Below are positions 1-6,549 of a DNA stretch of 9,182 nucleotides, one piece after another (positions within the stretch are counted from its first letter, which is position 1; each line of letters begins with the position of its first letter). The stretch is from Clostridiales bacterium. GTDB lineage: Bacteria > Bacillota > Clostridia > Oscillospirales > Butyricicoccaceae. Below the pieces are notes generated by a model. That model had not been told where the DNA came from and did no database searches. It saw only the letters and a program-made list of their open reading frames with translations. The DNA lies in assembly GCA_019418305.1 (NCBI GenBank), contig DYCA01000003.1, positions 95,162-104,343 on the forward strand, in the 5' to 3' direction. Made by a program: the position numbers and the translations under genes.

Positions 1-55
1 GCTGGCTCTTGCCGACATTCGGCCGGCCCACAATCGCAACAATCGGTTTTGGCAT
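1..55 (-). CDS. der: GTPase Der (EngA), N-terminal fragment
   Basis: The 18 visible codons read MPKPIVAIVGRPNVGKSQ, which is the start and first P-loop (GRPNVGKS, G1 motif) of Der, the two-GTPase-domain protein that assists 50S ribosome assembly. The rest lies beyond the left edge. The start is supported by GGAGGG (plus-strand complement at 63-68), 7 bases from the ATG. The gene follows the DUF512 gene on the same strand after a 30-base gap with no terminator, so the two are probably co-transcribed, an order common in Firmicutes. Residue 18 is Gln, where Der usually has Thr (GKST). That position lies just outside the strict G1 motif, so the site should still bind GTP. The family call rests on few residues, but they are very characteristic. 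Confidence 0.9.
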   Translation of the reverse strand, partial: MPKPIVAIVGRPNVGKSQ

Positions 56-85
56 ATCGTTTCCCTCCTCTTTGCTCCGGGGGTG

Positions 86-1390
86 TCAGTCTTCAAAAAT
101 TTTGGCGAGCAAATCCGCGCCGTCGATTTCAACCGGCACAAGCGGCACGCCAATCGCTTCCGCGACCTGCTGCGGGGTGTAATCATCAAGGAATACATCG
201 CCGCCGTCGCGCAGCATGTTGGCCGAAATCAGCACACGCTCACCCAAATCTCGATCTCTCAGCTGCGCAATCAAATCCTGTCCGGTGATCAAACCCGCAA
301 CCGAAACGCGATGTCCAAAAAAGTCATTGCGGATTTCCACTACTTTTCCATTCAGATTATCGCATTTTGCGGCCGCTTCGTCAAGCAGAACCGCCATAGA
401 CGGCGCCGCTGCCGCACCGGTGGCAATGGTAAACGGACGCGCTGTTCGGCCCAAGTAATCGGGCAGCGCCAGTCGGAACTCCTCCATAAACAGCGGCAGC
501 ATACCGATGCCGTTTTCAAACTGGGTAAAATCCTCGTAATACTCGGTATTCGGCAGCGGCCGTTCGGCCTTGAGATACAATTCATCCCCGCACCAGACCA
601 GACGCGTGCCCAGTTCGCGCAGACACTCGTCTGCAAACGGCTCGACGATGTCCAGAATGGCCTCAGCCGCCGCCTTGTCGGTCGGCTCGAGCGGATACAA
701 TCCCTCGCGGTGGCGCGTCATACCGAACGGCACAACCGAAATCGTATTCACCGCAGGATACAGCGCCTTAAGGTCACGCAGCGAGCGTCCAAGCTCCTCG
801 CCGTCGTTTAAGCCCTTGCACACCACGAGCTGACAGTTCATCTGGATGCCGCCCTCGGCAAAGCGGCTCATGATTTTGAGCGCTTCACCCGCACGAGGGT
901 TGCGCAGCATCTTGACGCGCAGCTCCGGATTGGTCGTCTGCACCGAAATATTGACCGGCGAAATGTGCATGCGCAGAATACGGTCGACATCTGCTTCGGA
1001 CAGATTGGTCATTGAGATATAATTGCCCATCAGGAAGGACATGCGCGCGTCGTCATCTTTGACATAAAGCGTTTTCCGCATACCGCGCGGCAGCTGGTCG
1101 ATGAAGCAGAATACACACTTGTTCGAGCACTGCTTCATGCCATCCATCAGATAGTGTTCGAAATTCAGTCCCAGCGGCTCGCCCTCACGCTTGCGCACAT
1201 GCACCTCGCGCAGAGTTTTACCGTCCGCTTCCATCACCTGCAAGGTGAGCGAAGCGTCATAGCTATAAAATTTGTAATCCAGCACATCGCGAATCGCAGT
1301 GCCGTCAATTTGCAGCAGGGTTTCGCCTGCTTGCAGCCCTGCGCGCTCCGCCGGACTGCCCGCGTCCACGCTGACAATTTTTGACGCCAT
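86..1390 (-). CDS. DUF512 protein: PDZ domain plus radical SAM-like iron-sulfur domain
   Basis: The product has 434 aa and its molecular function is not known to me. Residues about 1-65 look like a PDZ domain (SPAERAGLQAGETLLQIDG). Cys88, Cys92 and Cys95 form CSNKCVFC, a CX3CX2C radical SAM-type 4Fe-4S site, followed by FIDQLPRGMRKTLYVKDDD, typical of this family. The C-terminal DUF512 region (about 210-425) includes VVPFGMTRHREG, NDFFGHRVSVAGLITGQD and an LRDGGDVFLDDYT segment. No signal peptide is seen, so it is probably cytoplasmic. The start at 1390 is preferred over an in-frame ATG at 1411, because AGGAGG lies 7 bases before it and the upstream ATG would place that site inside the gene. 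It sits between the rpmF terminator and der, and the constant link to der in Firmicutes suggests a ribosome or translation connection. That role is inference. Confidence 0.9.
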   Translation of the reverse strand: MASKIVSVDAGSPAERAGLQAGETLLQIDGTAIRDVLDYKFYSYDASLTLQVMEADGKTLREVHVRKREGEPLGLNFEHYLMDGMKQCSNKCVFCFIDQLPRGMRKTLYVKDDDARMSFLMGNYISMTNLSEADVDRILRMHISPVNISVQTTNPELRVKMLRNPRAGEALKIMSRFAEGGIQMNCQLVVCKGLNDGEELGRSLRDLKALYPAVNTISVVPFGMTRHREGLYPLEPTDKAAAEAILDIVEPFADECLRELGTRLVWCGDELYLKAERPLPNTEYYEDFTQFENGIGMLPLFMEEFRLALPDYLGRTARPFTIATGAAAAPSMAVLLDEAAAKCDNLNGKVVEIRNDFFGHRVSVAGLITGQDLIAQLRDRDLGERVLISANMLRDGGDVFLDDYTPQQVAEAIGVPLVPVEIDGADLLAKIFED

Positions 1391-1396
1391 ACAGCG

Positions 1397-1405
1397 CCCT
1401 CCTTT
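1397..1405 (-). promoter_or_regulatory. Ribosome binding site that decides the DUF512 gene start
   Basis: On the minus strand AAAGGAGGG precedes the ATG at 1390, with 7 bases between the AGGAGG core and the start. The longer in-frame start at 1411 lies upstream of this site, has no comparable purine stretch of its own at the right distance, and would add the residues MPKGGRC, which are the translation of the ribosome binding site itself. The shorter start is therefore favoured. Confidence 0.85.
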
Positions 1406-1484
1406 CGGCAATCTCCTTTTTTCCGCGCCATGCGCGGCACATCACCTTCGTTCGGAGCGCTTACGGCCCGAACAAGACGAAGCC

Positions 1485-1519
1485 AAAAAAAATGGAGAAG
1501 TCGTTGCCGCCTTCTCCAT
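1485..1519 (-). terminator. Intrinsic terminator of the yceD-rpmF operon
   Basis: Read on the minus strand, a perfect 9-bp stem (ATGGAGAAG / CTTCTCCAT) closes a 10-base loop and is followed directly by a run of T (complement of the A run at 1485-1492). It lies 20 bases past the rpmF stop codon. It separates rpmF from the DUF512-der unit, which must then have its own promoter in 1391-1484 or depend on readthrough. I could not find a convincing -35/-10 pair in that stretch. Confidence 0.85.
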
Positions 1520-1538
1520 CTCCTGTTCTGTTTTCGCC

Positions 1539-1724
1539 TTACGCTTCCTTAACGGCGACAACCTCACGGCCGTTGTAATAACCGCAAGCCTTGCACATTC
1601 TGTGAGCCAGCTTCATCTCGCCGCAGTGCGGGCACTTAGTCATGCCGGGCAGAGAGAGCTTCCAATGAGAGTTACGACGCTTGTCACGACGGGCTTTCGA
1701 TACCTTTCTCTTCGGTACTGCCAT
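1539..1724 (-). CDS. rpmF: 50S ribosomal protein L32
   Basis: The product has 61 aa, normal for L32. It has the conserved basic start [21 protein letters not shown], then a zinc-ribbon of four cysteines: Cys31 and Cys34 (CPHC), Cys44 and Cys47 (CKAC). This is the four-Cys, zinc-binding form of L32 rather than a Cys-less variant. It is a structural protein of the large ribosomal subunit. AGGAGG stands upstream of the ATG. The gene follows yceD after a 48-base gap with no terminator, so they share the promoter upstream of yceD. In many bacteria the plsX/fab genes come next. Here a terminator and the DUF512 gene follow instead. Confidence 0.98.
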   Translation of the reverse strand: MAVPKRKVSKARRDKRRNSHWKLSLPGMTKCPHCGEMKLAHRMCKACGYYNGREVVAVKEA

Positions 1725-1772
1725 GGTGGATACACCTCCTACTCTATCTTCTTTATTTTTTATTAACGAACT

Positions 1773-2288
1773 TTAATTGCGCTCGTCCTCACCGGAATCG
1801 AGCAGAGCACGCAGCGCGGCAAAACGCGGGTCAATCTGCTTGCTTTCGCAGTCACAGTCGACCTCATTGCGGTCGGCGCCGCAGTGCGGACACAGGCCCT
1901 TGCAATCCTCCTTGCACAGATAGGTCATCTGCACCTGAAGAATCAATGCGGGTACCATCACATCCGCCGGATCCACGCTGTCACCGGTCAGCACGAAAAG
2001 ATCATCCTCTTCCTCTGCATCAGGGTCGTCCGACAATACCGTATCGACCTCGGCTGTCAGCAGAACCTGAAGAGGCTTGAGACAGCGCGCACAGGCGGTG
2101 GAGTAAATCGTTTTGATTGTTCCCTTGAGCCGCAATATGCCGCTTTCACCGGAAACCTCGCCGCTCATCTGAACCGGGCTTTGAAACGGTTTGGCCCCGT
2201 ACAAAGTCTCTTCCCGCAAGTCAATCGTTTCAGAAAACGGAATCGACGCATGCTGGGACGCGGTCAGTTTTTTTAAATCAATATTCAT
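1773..2288 (-). CDS. yceD: DUF177 (YceD-family) protein
   Basis: The product has 171 aa, the usual size for the YceD/DUF177 family, whose members in other bacteria are linked to 23S rRNA and L32 synthesis or accumulation. The family pattern is visible: a beta-rich N-terminal half, ACARC (Cys66, Cys69), an acidic segment (DDPDAEEEDD, about 87-96), then LCKEDCKGLCPHCGADRN (Cys125, 129, 133, 136), CDC (Cys145, 147) and the terminal DPRFAALRALLD. The many paired cysteines suggest metal binding. GAGGT precedes the ATG. It is the first gene of a two-gene operon with rpmF, the most conserved partner of this family. Confidence 0.93.
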   Translation of the reverse strand: MNIDLKKLTASQHASIPFSETIDLREETLYGAKPFQSPVQMSGEVSGESGILRLKGTIKTIYSTACARCLKPLQVLLTAEVDTVLSDDPDAEEEDDLFVLTGDSVDPADVMVPALILQVQMTYLCKEDCKGLCPHCGADRNEVDCDCESKQIDPRFAALRALLDSGEDERN

Positions 2289-2312
2289 GTCAACCTCACA
2301 TGGTACTAAGAT

Positions 2313-2342
2313 AGTATACTACACCCAATCCCGCTTTGTCAA
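2313..2342 (-). promoter_or_regulatory. Promoter of the yceD-rpmF operon
   Basis: On the minus strand there is a perfect -35 TTGACA (complement of 2337-2342), an 18-base spacer and a -10 TATACT (complement of 2313-2318). This is a near-consensus housekeeping sigma factor site, as expected for a ribosomal protein operon. Transcription should begin around 2306, leaving a leader of about 18 bases before the yceD ATG at 2288. The -10 box lies inside the 10-bp perfect palindrome TAGTATACTA (2312-2321). Confidence 0.8.
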
Positions 2343-2388
2343 CCAAAAAATACAGCAAAAAACGCATTTCTCTATCCGGCGGGAGCAC

Positions 2389-2417
2389 TTCCCTTTTCTT
2401 CCGAAATGCGGTATACT
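2389..2417 (+). promoter_or_regulatory. Possible promoter of the pseudouridine synthase gene
   Basis: A good -10 box TATACT lies at 2412-2417. Seventeen bases upstream is TTCCCT (2389-2394), a poor match to TTGACA. A start near 2424 would give a leader of about 36 bases holding a run of seven T. The weak -35 and the inverted repeats overlapping the -10 leave room for an activator or an alternative upstream start. Confidence 0.45.
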
Positions 2418-2443
2418 GAAGGCGTTCCATTATTTTTTTACAG

Positions 2444-2450
2444 AAAAGGA
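2444..2450 (+). promoter_or_regulatory. Ribosome binding site that supports a TTG start
   Basis: AAAAGGA stands 9 bases before the TTG at 2460, the first start codon in frame that leads straight into the conserved S4 domain (residue 13 onward). It begins 38 bases after the in-frame ATG at 2406, which lacks a site of its own. It is weaker than the AGGAGG sites of neighbouring genes and is partly bordered by arm C of the inverted repeat set. Confidence 0.65.
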
Positions 2451-2459
2451 TACCGCATC

Positions 2460-3431
2460 TTGAGAGAATATTATATCACAAAAAACGACAGCGGGCAACG
2501 GCTGAACAAATTTCTTGAAAAAGCGGTGCCGCTGTTGTCCGGTGGCATGATGCACAAATATCTGCGTCTCAAACGCATCAAGGTCAACGGCAAACGCACA
2601 GAAGCCGCCTATCGCCTTTGCGAAGGCGACGCAGTGCAGCTCTACCTCAACGACAGCTACTTTGAAGCGCCGCGCGAGGAAGAAGCCTTCCGCCGCATCA
2701 CGCAGCCGCAGGTCCGCATCGTCTATGAGGATGAGAACATCCTGCTGGCGGACAAAGCGCCCGGCATGGTCGTGCATGCTGACGAGCACGGTAACACCAA
2801 TACGCTCATTGCGCACATTCAAGCGTATCTGTTCCAGTCCGGCGCATGGAACCCTGAGGACGCAGCCTCGTTTGCGCCCGCGCTGTGCAACCGCATCGAC
2901 CGCAACACCGGCGGCATTGTCATCTGCGCCAAAACCGCCGAAGCGCTGCGCATTCTCAATGAACGCATCAAGGACCGCGAGCTGGAAAAGCGCTATCTGT
3001 GCGTCGTGCACGGCAGACCTGCACCGCCCGAGGGACTGATTGAAAACTATCTGCGGCGGGATGAAAAGCGCAAGCAGGTCACGCTGCATAAAACGCACGT
3101 CCCCGGCGCGAAAACCGCCAAAACCCGCTACCGCACGCTTGCCAGCAGCGGCAAGCTGTCTCTGGTCGAATGCGAACTGCTCACCGGACGCACCCACCAG
3201 ATTCGCGCGCACATGGCGTCCATCGGCTGTCCGCTGCTCGGTGACGGCAAATACGGCACAAACGAGTTAAACCGCCCCTACCGTGAAAACGGTCAACTGC
3301 TATACGCCTATTCGCTAACATTTCGCTTTGAAGGGAACGCCGGCGCGCTCTCTTATTTAAATGGCCGCACCTTCCGAGTCAAGCATATTCCTTTTGTGGA
3401 ACAGTATTTCCCATCCTATCAAATCCCGTAA
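2460..3431 (+). CDS. RluA-family 23S rRNA-type pseudouridine synthase
   Basis: The product has 323 aa from the TTG start and converts uridines in RNA to pseudouridine. Residues about 13-62 are an S4-type RNA-binding domain (RLNKFL, then a KRIKVNGKR loop). The catalytic domain follows from about 85: VVHAD, then NRIDRNTGG with catalytic Asp147, EKRYLCVVHG, and LLTGRTHQIRAHMASIGCPLLGD. S4 plus RluA is the layout of RluC/RluD enzymes acting on 23S rRNA, but the exact target uridine cannot be read from sequence, so no symbol is given. The TTG is chosen because AAAAGGA lies 9 bases upstream. The in-frame ATG at 2406 has no ribosome binding site and would overlap the likely promoter. It is divergent from yceD and ends at a shared terminator. 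Confidence 0.93.
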   Translation: MREYYITKNDSGQRLNKFLEKAVPLLSGGMMHKYLRLKRIKVNGKRTEAAYRLCEGDAVQLYLNDSYFEAPREEEAFRRITQPQVRIVYEDENILLADKAPGMVVHADEHGNTNTLIAHIQAYLFQSGAWNPEDAASFAPALCNRIDRNTGGIVICAKTAEALRILNERIKDRELEKRYLCVVHGRPAPPEGLIENYLRRDEKRKQVTLHKTHVPGAKTAKTRYRTLASSGKLSLVECELLTGRTHQIRAHMASIGCPLLGDGKYGTNELNRPYRENGQLLYAYSLTFRFEGNAGALSYLNGRTFRVKHIPFVEQYFPSYQIP

Positions 3432-3462
3432 GCGCAAGGTCGATCTTACCGGCTGCGCATGC

Positions 3463-3494
3463 AAAACGGCAGGCACATTAGTGCCTGCCGTTTT
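3463..3494. terminator. Bidirectional intrinsic terminator between converging genes
   Basis: A perfect 14-bp inverted repeat, AAAACGGCAGGCAC and its complement, closes a 4-base loop (ATTA). On the plus strand the GC-rich stem ends in TTTTGTTT, stopping the pseudouridine synthase gene (stop at 3431). On the minus strand it ends in TTTT, stopping rodA (stop at 3509). The symmetry and the position between converging genes make a two-way terminator very likely. Confidence 0.92.
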
Positions 3495-3508
3495 GTTTAG
3501 ATATTCTA

Positions 3509-4639
3509 CTATTGCAGCCAGGATGGTTTTTCACGCATTCGCACGCCTGCCGCAATACCAAGCGCGGCATACATTGTCACCACTGAGGTACCGCCGTAAG
3601 AGAAGAACGGTAGCGTCAGGCCCATAACGGGCAGCAAACCGACATTCATAAAGATATTCATAAAGGTCTGAAACAGGAACATGCCGCCTACACCTACCGC
3701 CAGCAGCGCGGAAAACGTGGTGGAGGCGCGGTAAGAGACATAAAACAACCGCAGAATAAGCAAGCCCAGCAGGCAGATAATCAGCATACAGCCGATAAAG
3801 CCCAGTTCCTCACCCGCAACCGAAAAGATGTAGTCGGTCTGGTTCTCCGATACCATCTGCATCTGTGTCATCGTGCCATGCGTCAGCCCCTGCCCGGAAA
3901 ACTGGCCGGAGCCGATAGCAATTTTGCCGTAGGTCGACTGCATCGAAGCATCCGGATCAATAGATGGATCAAACAACACCAGAATACGGGTTTTCTGATA
4001 ATCCTTTAAGATAAAATTCCAGATGATCGGGATACTGATGATACCGAGTCCTAAGCCTGCACCCAGCCATTTGAGAGAAAGCCCCGCAGCAAACAGCATA
4101 ATGAGCGCAATCATAAAGTACTGGATCGCCATGCCGGTATCTCCCGAAGCGATAACAACCGCACCCATCATAATCAGTGTGTGCAAGCCGATGACAAACA
4201 GTCCGCGCCACTCGCTGATATGATCTTTAATTTCCGAAATATGGGCGGCAAGCGTGAAAATGAATATCAGCTTGCCCAGTTCGCCCGGCTGCAAACTGGT
4301 AGGACCCAGATCCAGCCATGCGCGCTGACCATTTACCTCGGTACCCAGCGGAGTGAACAGCAGAAATTGCAAACCAATATTGACCAGCACAAAAATTTTC
4401 CACCAGCCGCTCATACCCTCCAGATCAATCAGGCTCATCACCACAAACGCGCCCAGACCGATGATAACCGCCGCACCCTGAATAAACAGGTTGCGGGTAC
4501 TGCCGTCATACACGGTTACCGGGTTGAGCGTTGCAGAATAGATCAACACCATGCCGTACCCCGAGCAGACCAACGCCAATATTACCAGATACAGGTCGGT
4601 ATTTTTGATATAATGCGTGACCGTTTTGAAAACGTCCAT
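3509..4639 (-). CDS. rodA: RodA/FtsW-type peptidoglycan glycosyltransferase (SEDS family)
   Basis: The product has 376 aa and is a polytopic membrane protein with about ten hydrophobic segments. SEDS proteins polymerise lipid II into glycan strands together with a class B penicillin-binding protein. Visible signatures are LIYSAT (32-37), NGQRAWLDLGPTSLQPGELGKL (103-124), AIGSG (241-245), SENQTDYIFSVAGEELGFIG (264-283; Asp269 matches the essential Asp of the family) and GLLPVMGLTLPFFSYGGTS (334-352). RodA (cell elongation) fits best from the length and the GTEVNG/AIGSG context, but FtsW or SpoVE cannot be excluded. AGGAGGG lies 5 bases before the ATG. It stands alone, without mreBCD or a penicillin-binding protein gene nearby. 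It is divergent from fhs. Confidence 0.9.
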   Translation of the reverse strand: MDVFKTVTHYIKNTDLYLVILALVCSGYGMVLIYSATLNPVTVYDGSTRNLFIQGAAVIIGLGAFVVMSLIDLEGMSGWWKIFVLVNIGLQFLLFTPLGTEVNGQRAWLDLGPTSLQPGELGKLIFIFTLAAHISEIKDHISEWRGLFVIGLHTLIMMGAVVIASGDTGMAIQYFMIALIMLFAAGLSLKWLGAGLGLGIISIPIIWNFILKDYQKTRILVLFDPSIDPDASMQSTYGKIAIGSGQFSGQGLTHGTMTQMQMVSENQTDYIFSVAGEELGFIGCMLIICLLGLLILRLFYVSYRASTTFSALLAVGVGGMFLFQTFMNIFMNVGLLPVMGLTLPFFSYGGTSVVTMYAALGIAAGVRMREKPSWLQ

Positions 4640-4651
4640 GCCGACCCTCCT

Positions 4652-4722
4652 TTTGCCGAAATTATATACGCTTTATATCATACCACAACACAGCCTCTTT
4701 TTCGAGTCACAAATTCGGCAAA
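4652..4722. repeat. 9-bp inverted repeat around the rodA promoter
   Basis: TTTGCCGAA (4652-4660) is the exact reverse complement of TTCGGCAAA (4714-4722), with 53 bases between them. The left arm sits between the rodA ribosome binding site and the proposed rodA -10 box (complement of 4661-4666). The right arm lies upstream of the proposed -35. The repeat is directly visible. A role as paired operator sites or as an RNA structure is conjecture. Confidence 0.4.
4661..4688 (-). promoter_or_regulatory. rodA: Possible rodA promoter
   Basis: On the minus strand TTGTGG (complement of 4683-4688) is followed after 16 bases by a perfect -10 TATAAT (complement of 4661-4666). A second candidate -10, TATGAT, lies just upstream (complement of about 4677-4682) with a weaker -35 (TCGAAA). 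Either would give a leader shorter than 40 bases before the ATG at 4639. Confidence 0.5.
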
Positions 4723-4739
4723 TTTTTCGGTCTATCCGC

Positions 4740-4768
4740 TGGAAAACTGTGCAGAACATTGTTATAAT
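4740..4768 (+). promoter_or_regulatory. fhs: Promoter of fhs
   Basis: A perfect -10 TATAAT lies at 4763-4768, preceded after 17 bases by TGGAAA (4740-4745), a four-of-six match to TTGACA. Transcription would start about 4775, leaving a leader of about 29 bases with the strong ribosome binding site GGGAGGA (4791-4797). The leader is too short to hold a riboswitch. Confidence 0.65.
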
Positions 4769-4803
4769 AATGTCACTGTGTAAAATGTACGGGAGGAACT
4801 GCT

Positions 4804-6474
4804 ATGTTATCCGATATTGAAATCGCACAGGGCTGCCAGATGCGCCCGATCACCGAAGTTGCCGCGTCCGCCGGTCTGGATGCGGAGGATCTGGAACTAT
4901 ACGGGAAGTACAAGGCCAAGCTGTCTGCCGACGTCTGGAAAAAAACAGCCGGTCAGCCGGACGGCAAGCTGGTGCTTGTCACCGCTATCAACCCGACTCC
5001 GGCCGGAGAGGGCAAGACCACCACGACCGTCGGCCTTGGTCAGGCAATGGCAAAGCTCGGCAAAAAAGCCATGATTGCGTTGCGCGAGCCATCCCTTGGC
5101 CCGGTATTCGGCATCAAGGGCGGCGCTGCCGGCGGCGGCTATGCACAGGTCGTGCCAATGGAGGACATCAACCTGCACTTCACCGGCGATATGCACGCTA
5201 TCACGGCAGCCAACAACCTGCTGTGCGCCATGCTGGACAACCACCTGCAGCAGGGCAATGCGCTGGGTATCGACCCGCGCCGCATCATCTTCACCCGTGT
5301 TATGGATATGAATGACCGCGCCCTGCGCAACATCACCATCGGTCTGGGCGGTAAGGTCAACGGCGTGCCGCGCGAGGACCACTTTATGATTACGGTTGCC
5401 TCCGAGGTCATGGCAATCCTGTGCCTTGCCTCCGATCTGGAGGATCTCAAAAAGCGCTTCGGCGATATTCTGGTTGCATACTCTTATGATGGCAAGCCGA
5501 TTTACGCGCGCGATCTCAAGGCCGAAGGCGCCATGACCGCACTGATGAAGGACGCCATCAAGCCCAATCTGGTACAGACGCTGGAGGGTACGCCCGCGCT
5601 GATGCACGGCGGTCCGTTCGCCAACATCGCGCACGGCTGCAACAGCGTGCAGGCCACCAAACTCGCGCTGCGACTCGCGGATATTGCCATCACCGAAGCC
5701 GGTTTCGGTGCGGACCTCGGCGCGGAAAAGTTTATGGACATCAAATGCCGCAAGGCCGGCCTGTCCCCCGACTGCATCGTGATTGTTGCGACGGTACGCG
5801 CTCTGAAATATAACGGCGGCGTACCCAAGGCCGAACTGAACGCGCCCAATATGGCCGCTCTGGAGAATGGCATCTGCAATCTGGACGCACATCTGGACAA
5901 CATGAAAAAGTTCGGCGTGCCGACGGTCGTGGCCATCAACGCATTCCCGACCGACACCGCAGAGGAAGTGGAATTCATCCGTCAGCACTGCGCCGCGCGC
6001 GGCGTGCGAGTCGCCTTGTCCGAAGTATTTGCCAAGGGCGGCGAGGGCGGCAAGGCGCTGGCCGAAGAAGTTCTTGCCGTGCTGGACGAAGGCAAGGCGG
6101 ACTTCCATATGCTGTATGAAGATGAACTGCCGCTTGAAGATAAGATTCGTAAGATCGCCAAGGACATTTACGGCGCACTGGGCGTAACCATCGCCCCGGC
6201 AGCACACAAGGAACTGATGAACATCACCGAGATGGGCTACGGAAATCTACCCGTCTGCGTTGCCAAGACTCAGTATTCCCTGTCCGATGACCCGGCGCTG
6301 CTCGGCCGTCCGACCGAATTTGTCGTCAATGTCCGCTCCGCTCGTCTTGCTGCGGGCGCAGGCTTTGTTGTGGTTGAGACCGGCGCAATTATGACCATGC
6401 CGGGTCTGCCTAAGGTGCCGGCCGCGGAAAAGATTGACGTCGACGCTGATGGCAAAATCACCGGTCTGTTCTAA
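4804..6474 (+). CDS. fhs: Formate-tetrahydrofolate ligase
   Basis: The product has 556 aa, the normal full length. It makes 10-formyltetrahydrofolate from formate, tetrahydrofolate and ATP, feeding purine synthesis, initiator tRNA formylation and, in acetogens, the methyl branch of the Wood-Ljungdahl pathway. It is cytoplasmic. Signatures are the ATP-binding TPAGEGKTT (65-73), [23 protein letters not shown] (94-116), FTGDMHAI (126-133), [21 protein letters not shown] (261-281) and [14 protein letters not shown] (297-310). GGGAGGA stands 6 bases before the ATG. Neither folD nor fchA is adjacent, so the gene appears to be a lone anabolic or C1-supply gene. It gives no evidence by itself that the organism is an acetogen. 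Confidence 0.98.
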   Translation: MLSDIEIAQGCQMRPITEVAASAGLDAEDLELYGKYKAKLSADVWKKTAGQPDGKLVLVTAINPTPAGEGKTTTTVGLGQAMAKLGKKAMIALREPSLGPVFGIKGGAAGGGYAQVVPMEDINLHFTGDMHAITAANNLLCAMLDNHLQQGNALGIDPRRIIFTRVMDMNDRALRNITIGLGGKVNGVPREDHFMITVASEVMAILCLASDLEDLKKRFGDILVAYSYDGKPIYARDLKAEGAMTALMKDAIKPNLVQTLEGTPALMHGGPFANIAHGCNSVQATKLALRLADIAITEAGFGADLGAEKFMDIKCRKAGLSPDCIVIVATVRALKYNGGVPKAELNAPNMAALENGICNLDAHLDNMKKFGVPTVVAINAFPTDTAEEVEFIRQHCAARGVRVALSEVFAKGGEGGKALAEEVLAVLDEGKADFHMLYEDELPLEDKIRKIAKDIYGALGVTIAPAAHKELMNITEMGYGNLPVCVAKTQYSLSDDPALLGRPTEFVVNVRSARLAAGAGFVVVETGAIMTMPGLPKVPAAEKIDVDADGKITGLF

Positions 6475-6495
6475 TCTCAATTTTAAATCCATAGA

Positions 6496-6521
6496 CAGGA
6501 GCCGCCGACAGGCGGCTTCTG
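6496..6521 (+). other. Hairpin between fhs and the AEC permease gene
   Basis: An 11-bp stem with one G-T pair, CAGGAGCCGCC and GGCGGCTTCTG, closes a GACA loop 21 bases after the fhs stop. It is followed by GCATTGC, not by a T run, so it is not a standard intrinsic terminator in either direction. It may slow or partly stop transcription, or protect the fhs mRNA 3' end, while allowing readthrough into the permease gene 28 bases further on. Confidence 0.5.
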
Positions 6522-6549
6522 CATTGCATCGACAAAACAGGGGGACCAT

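Larger units (their letters stand above)
2361..2458. repeat. Three-arm inverted repeat set before the pseudouridine synthase
   Basis: Arm A, CGCATTTC (2363-2370), is the exact reverse complement of GAAATGCG (2403-2410) in arm B. Arm B also contains ATGCGGTAT (2406-2414), the exact reverse complement of ATACCGCAT (2450-2458), arm C. B cannot pair with A and C at once. Arm C fills most of the gap between the AAAAGGA ribosome binding site (2444-2450) and the TTG start (2460), and arm B overlaps the proposed -10 box at 2412-2417. The repeats are seen directly. Any role as operator or as an RNA switch is inference. Confidence 0.45.

Noticed and set aside
83..811. A 242-codon plus-strand open frame opposite the DUF512 gene
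   Set aside because: It is rich in Arg, Gln and His without any recognisable domain, and is fully covered by the well-supported minus-strand gene.
1423..1437. A 6-bp hairpin (CCGCGC / GCGCGG) upstream of the DUF512 gene as a terminator
   Set aside because: On the minus strand it is followed by a run of A, not T, and it lies inside the leader of the DUF512 gene. It could be a small leader hairpin at most.
2430..3212. A 260-codon open frame on the minus strand opposite the pseudouridine synthase gene
   Set aside because: It lies over clear catalytic motifs on the plus strand, has no family signature of its own, and its start lies deep in the opposing coding region with no good ribosome binding site.
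4769..4803. A tetrahydrofolate riboswitch before fhs
   Set aside because: The leader from the proposed start to the ATG is only about 29 bases, far too short for a folate-sensing riboswitch, and no multi-helix structure is visible.
4897..6207. A 436-codon open frame on the minus strand opposite fhs
   Set aside because: fhs on the plus strand is a full-length, highly conserved enzyme. The opposite frame gives a low-complexity product rich in His, Gln, Arg and Gly with no domain, as expected from a mirrored GC-rich gene.
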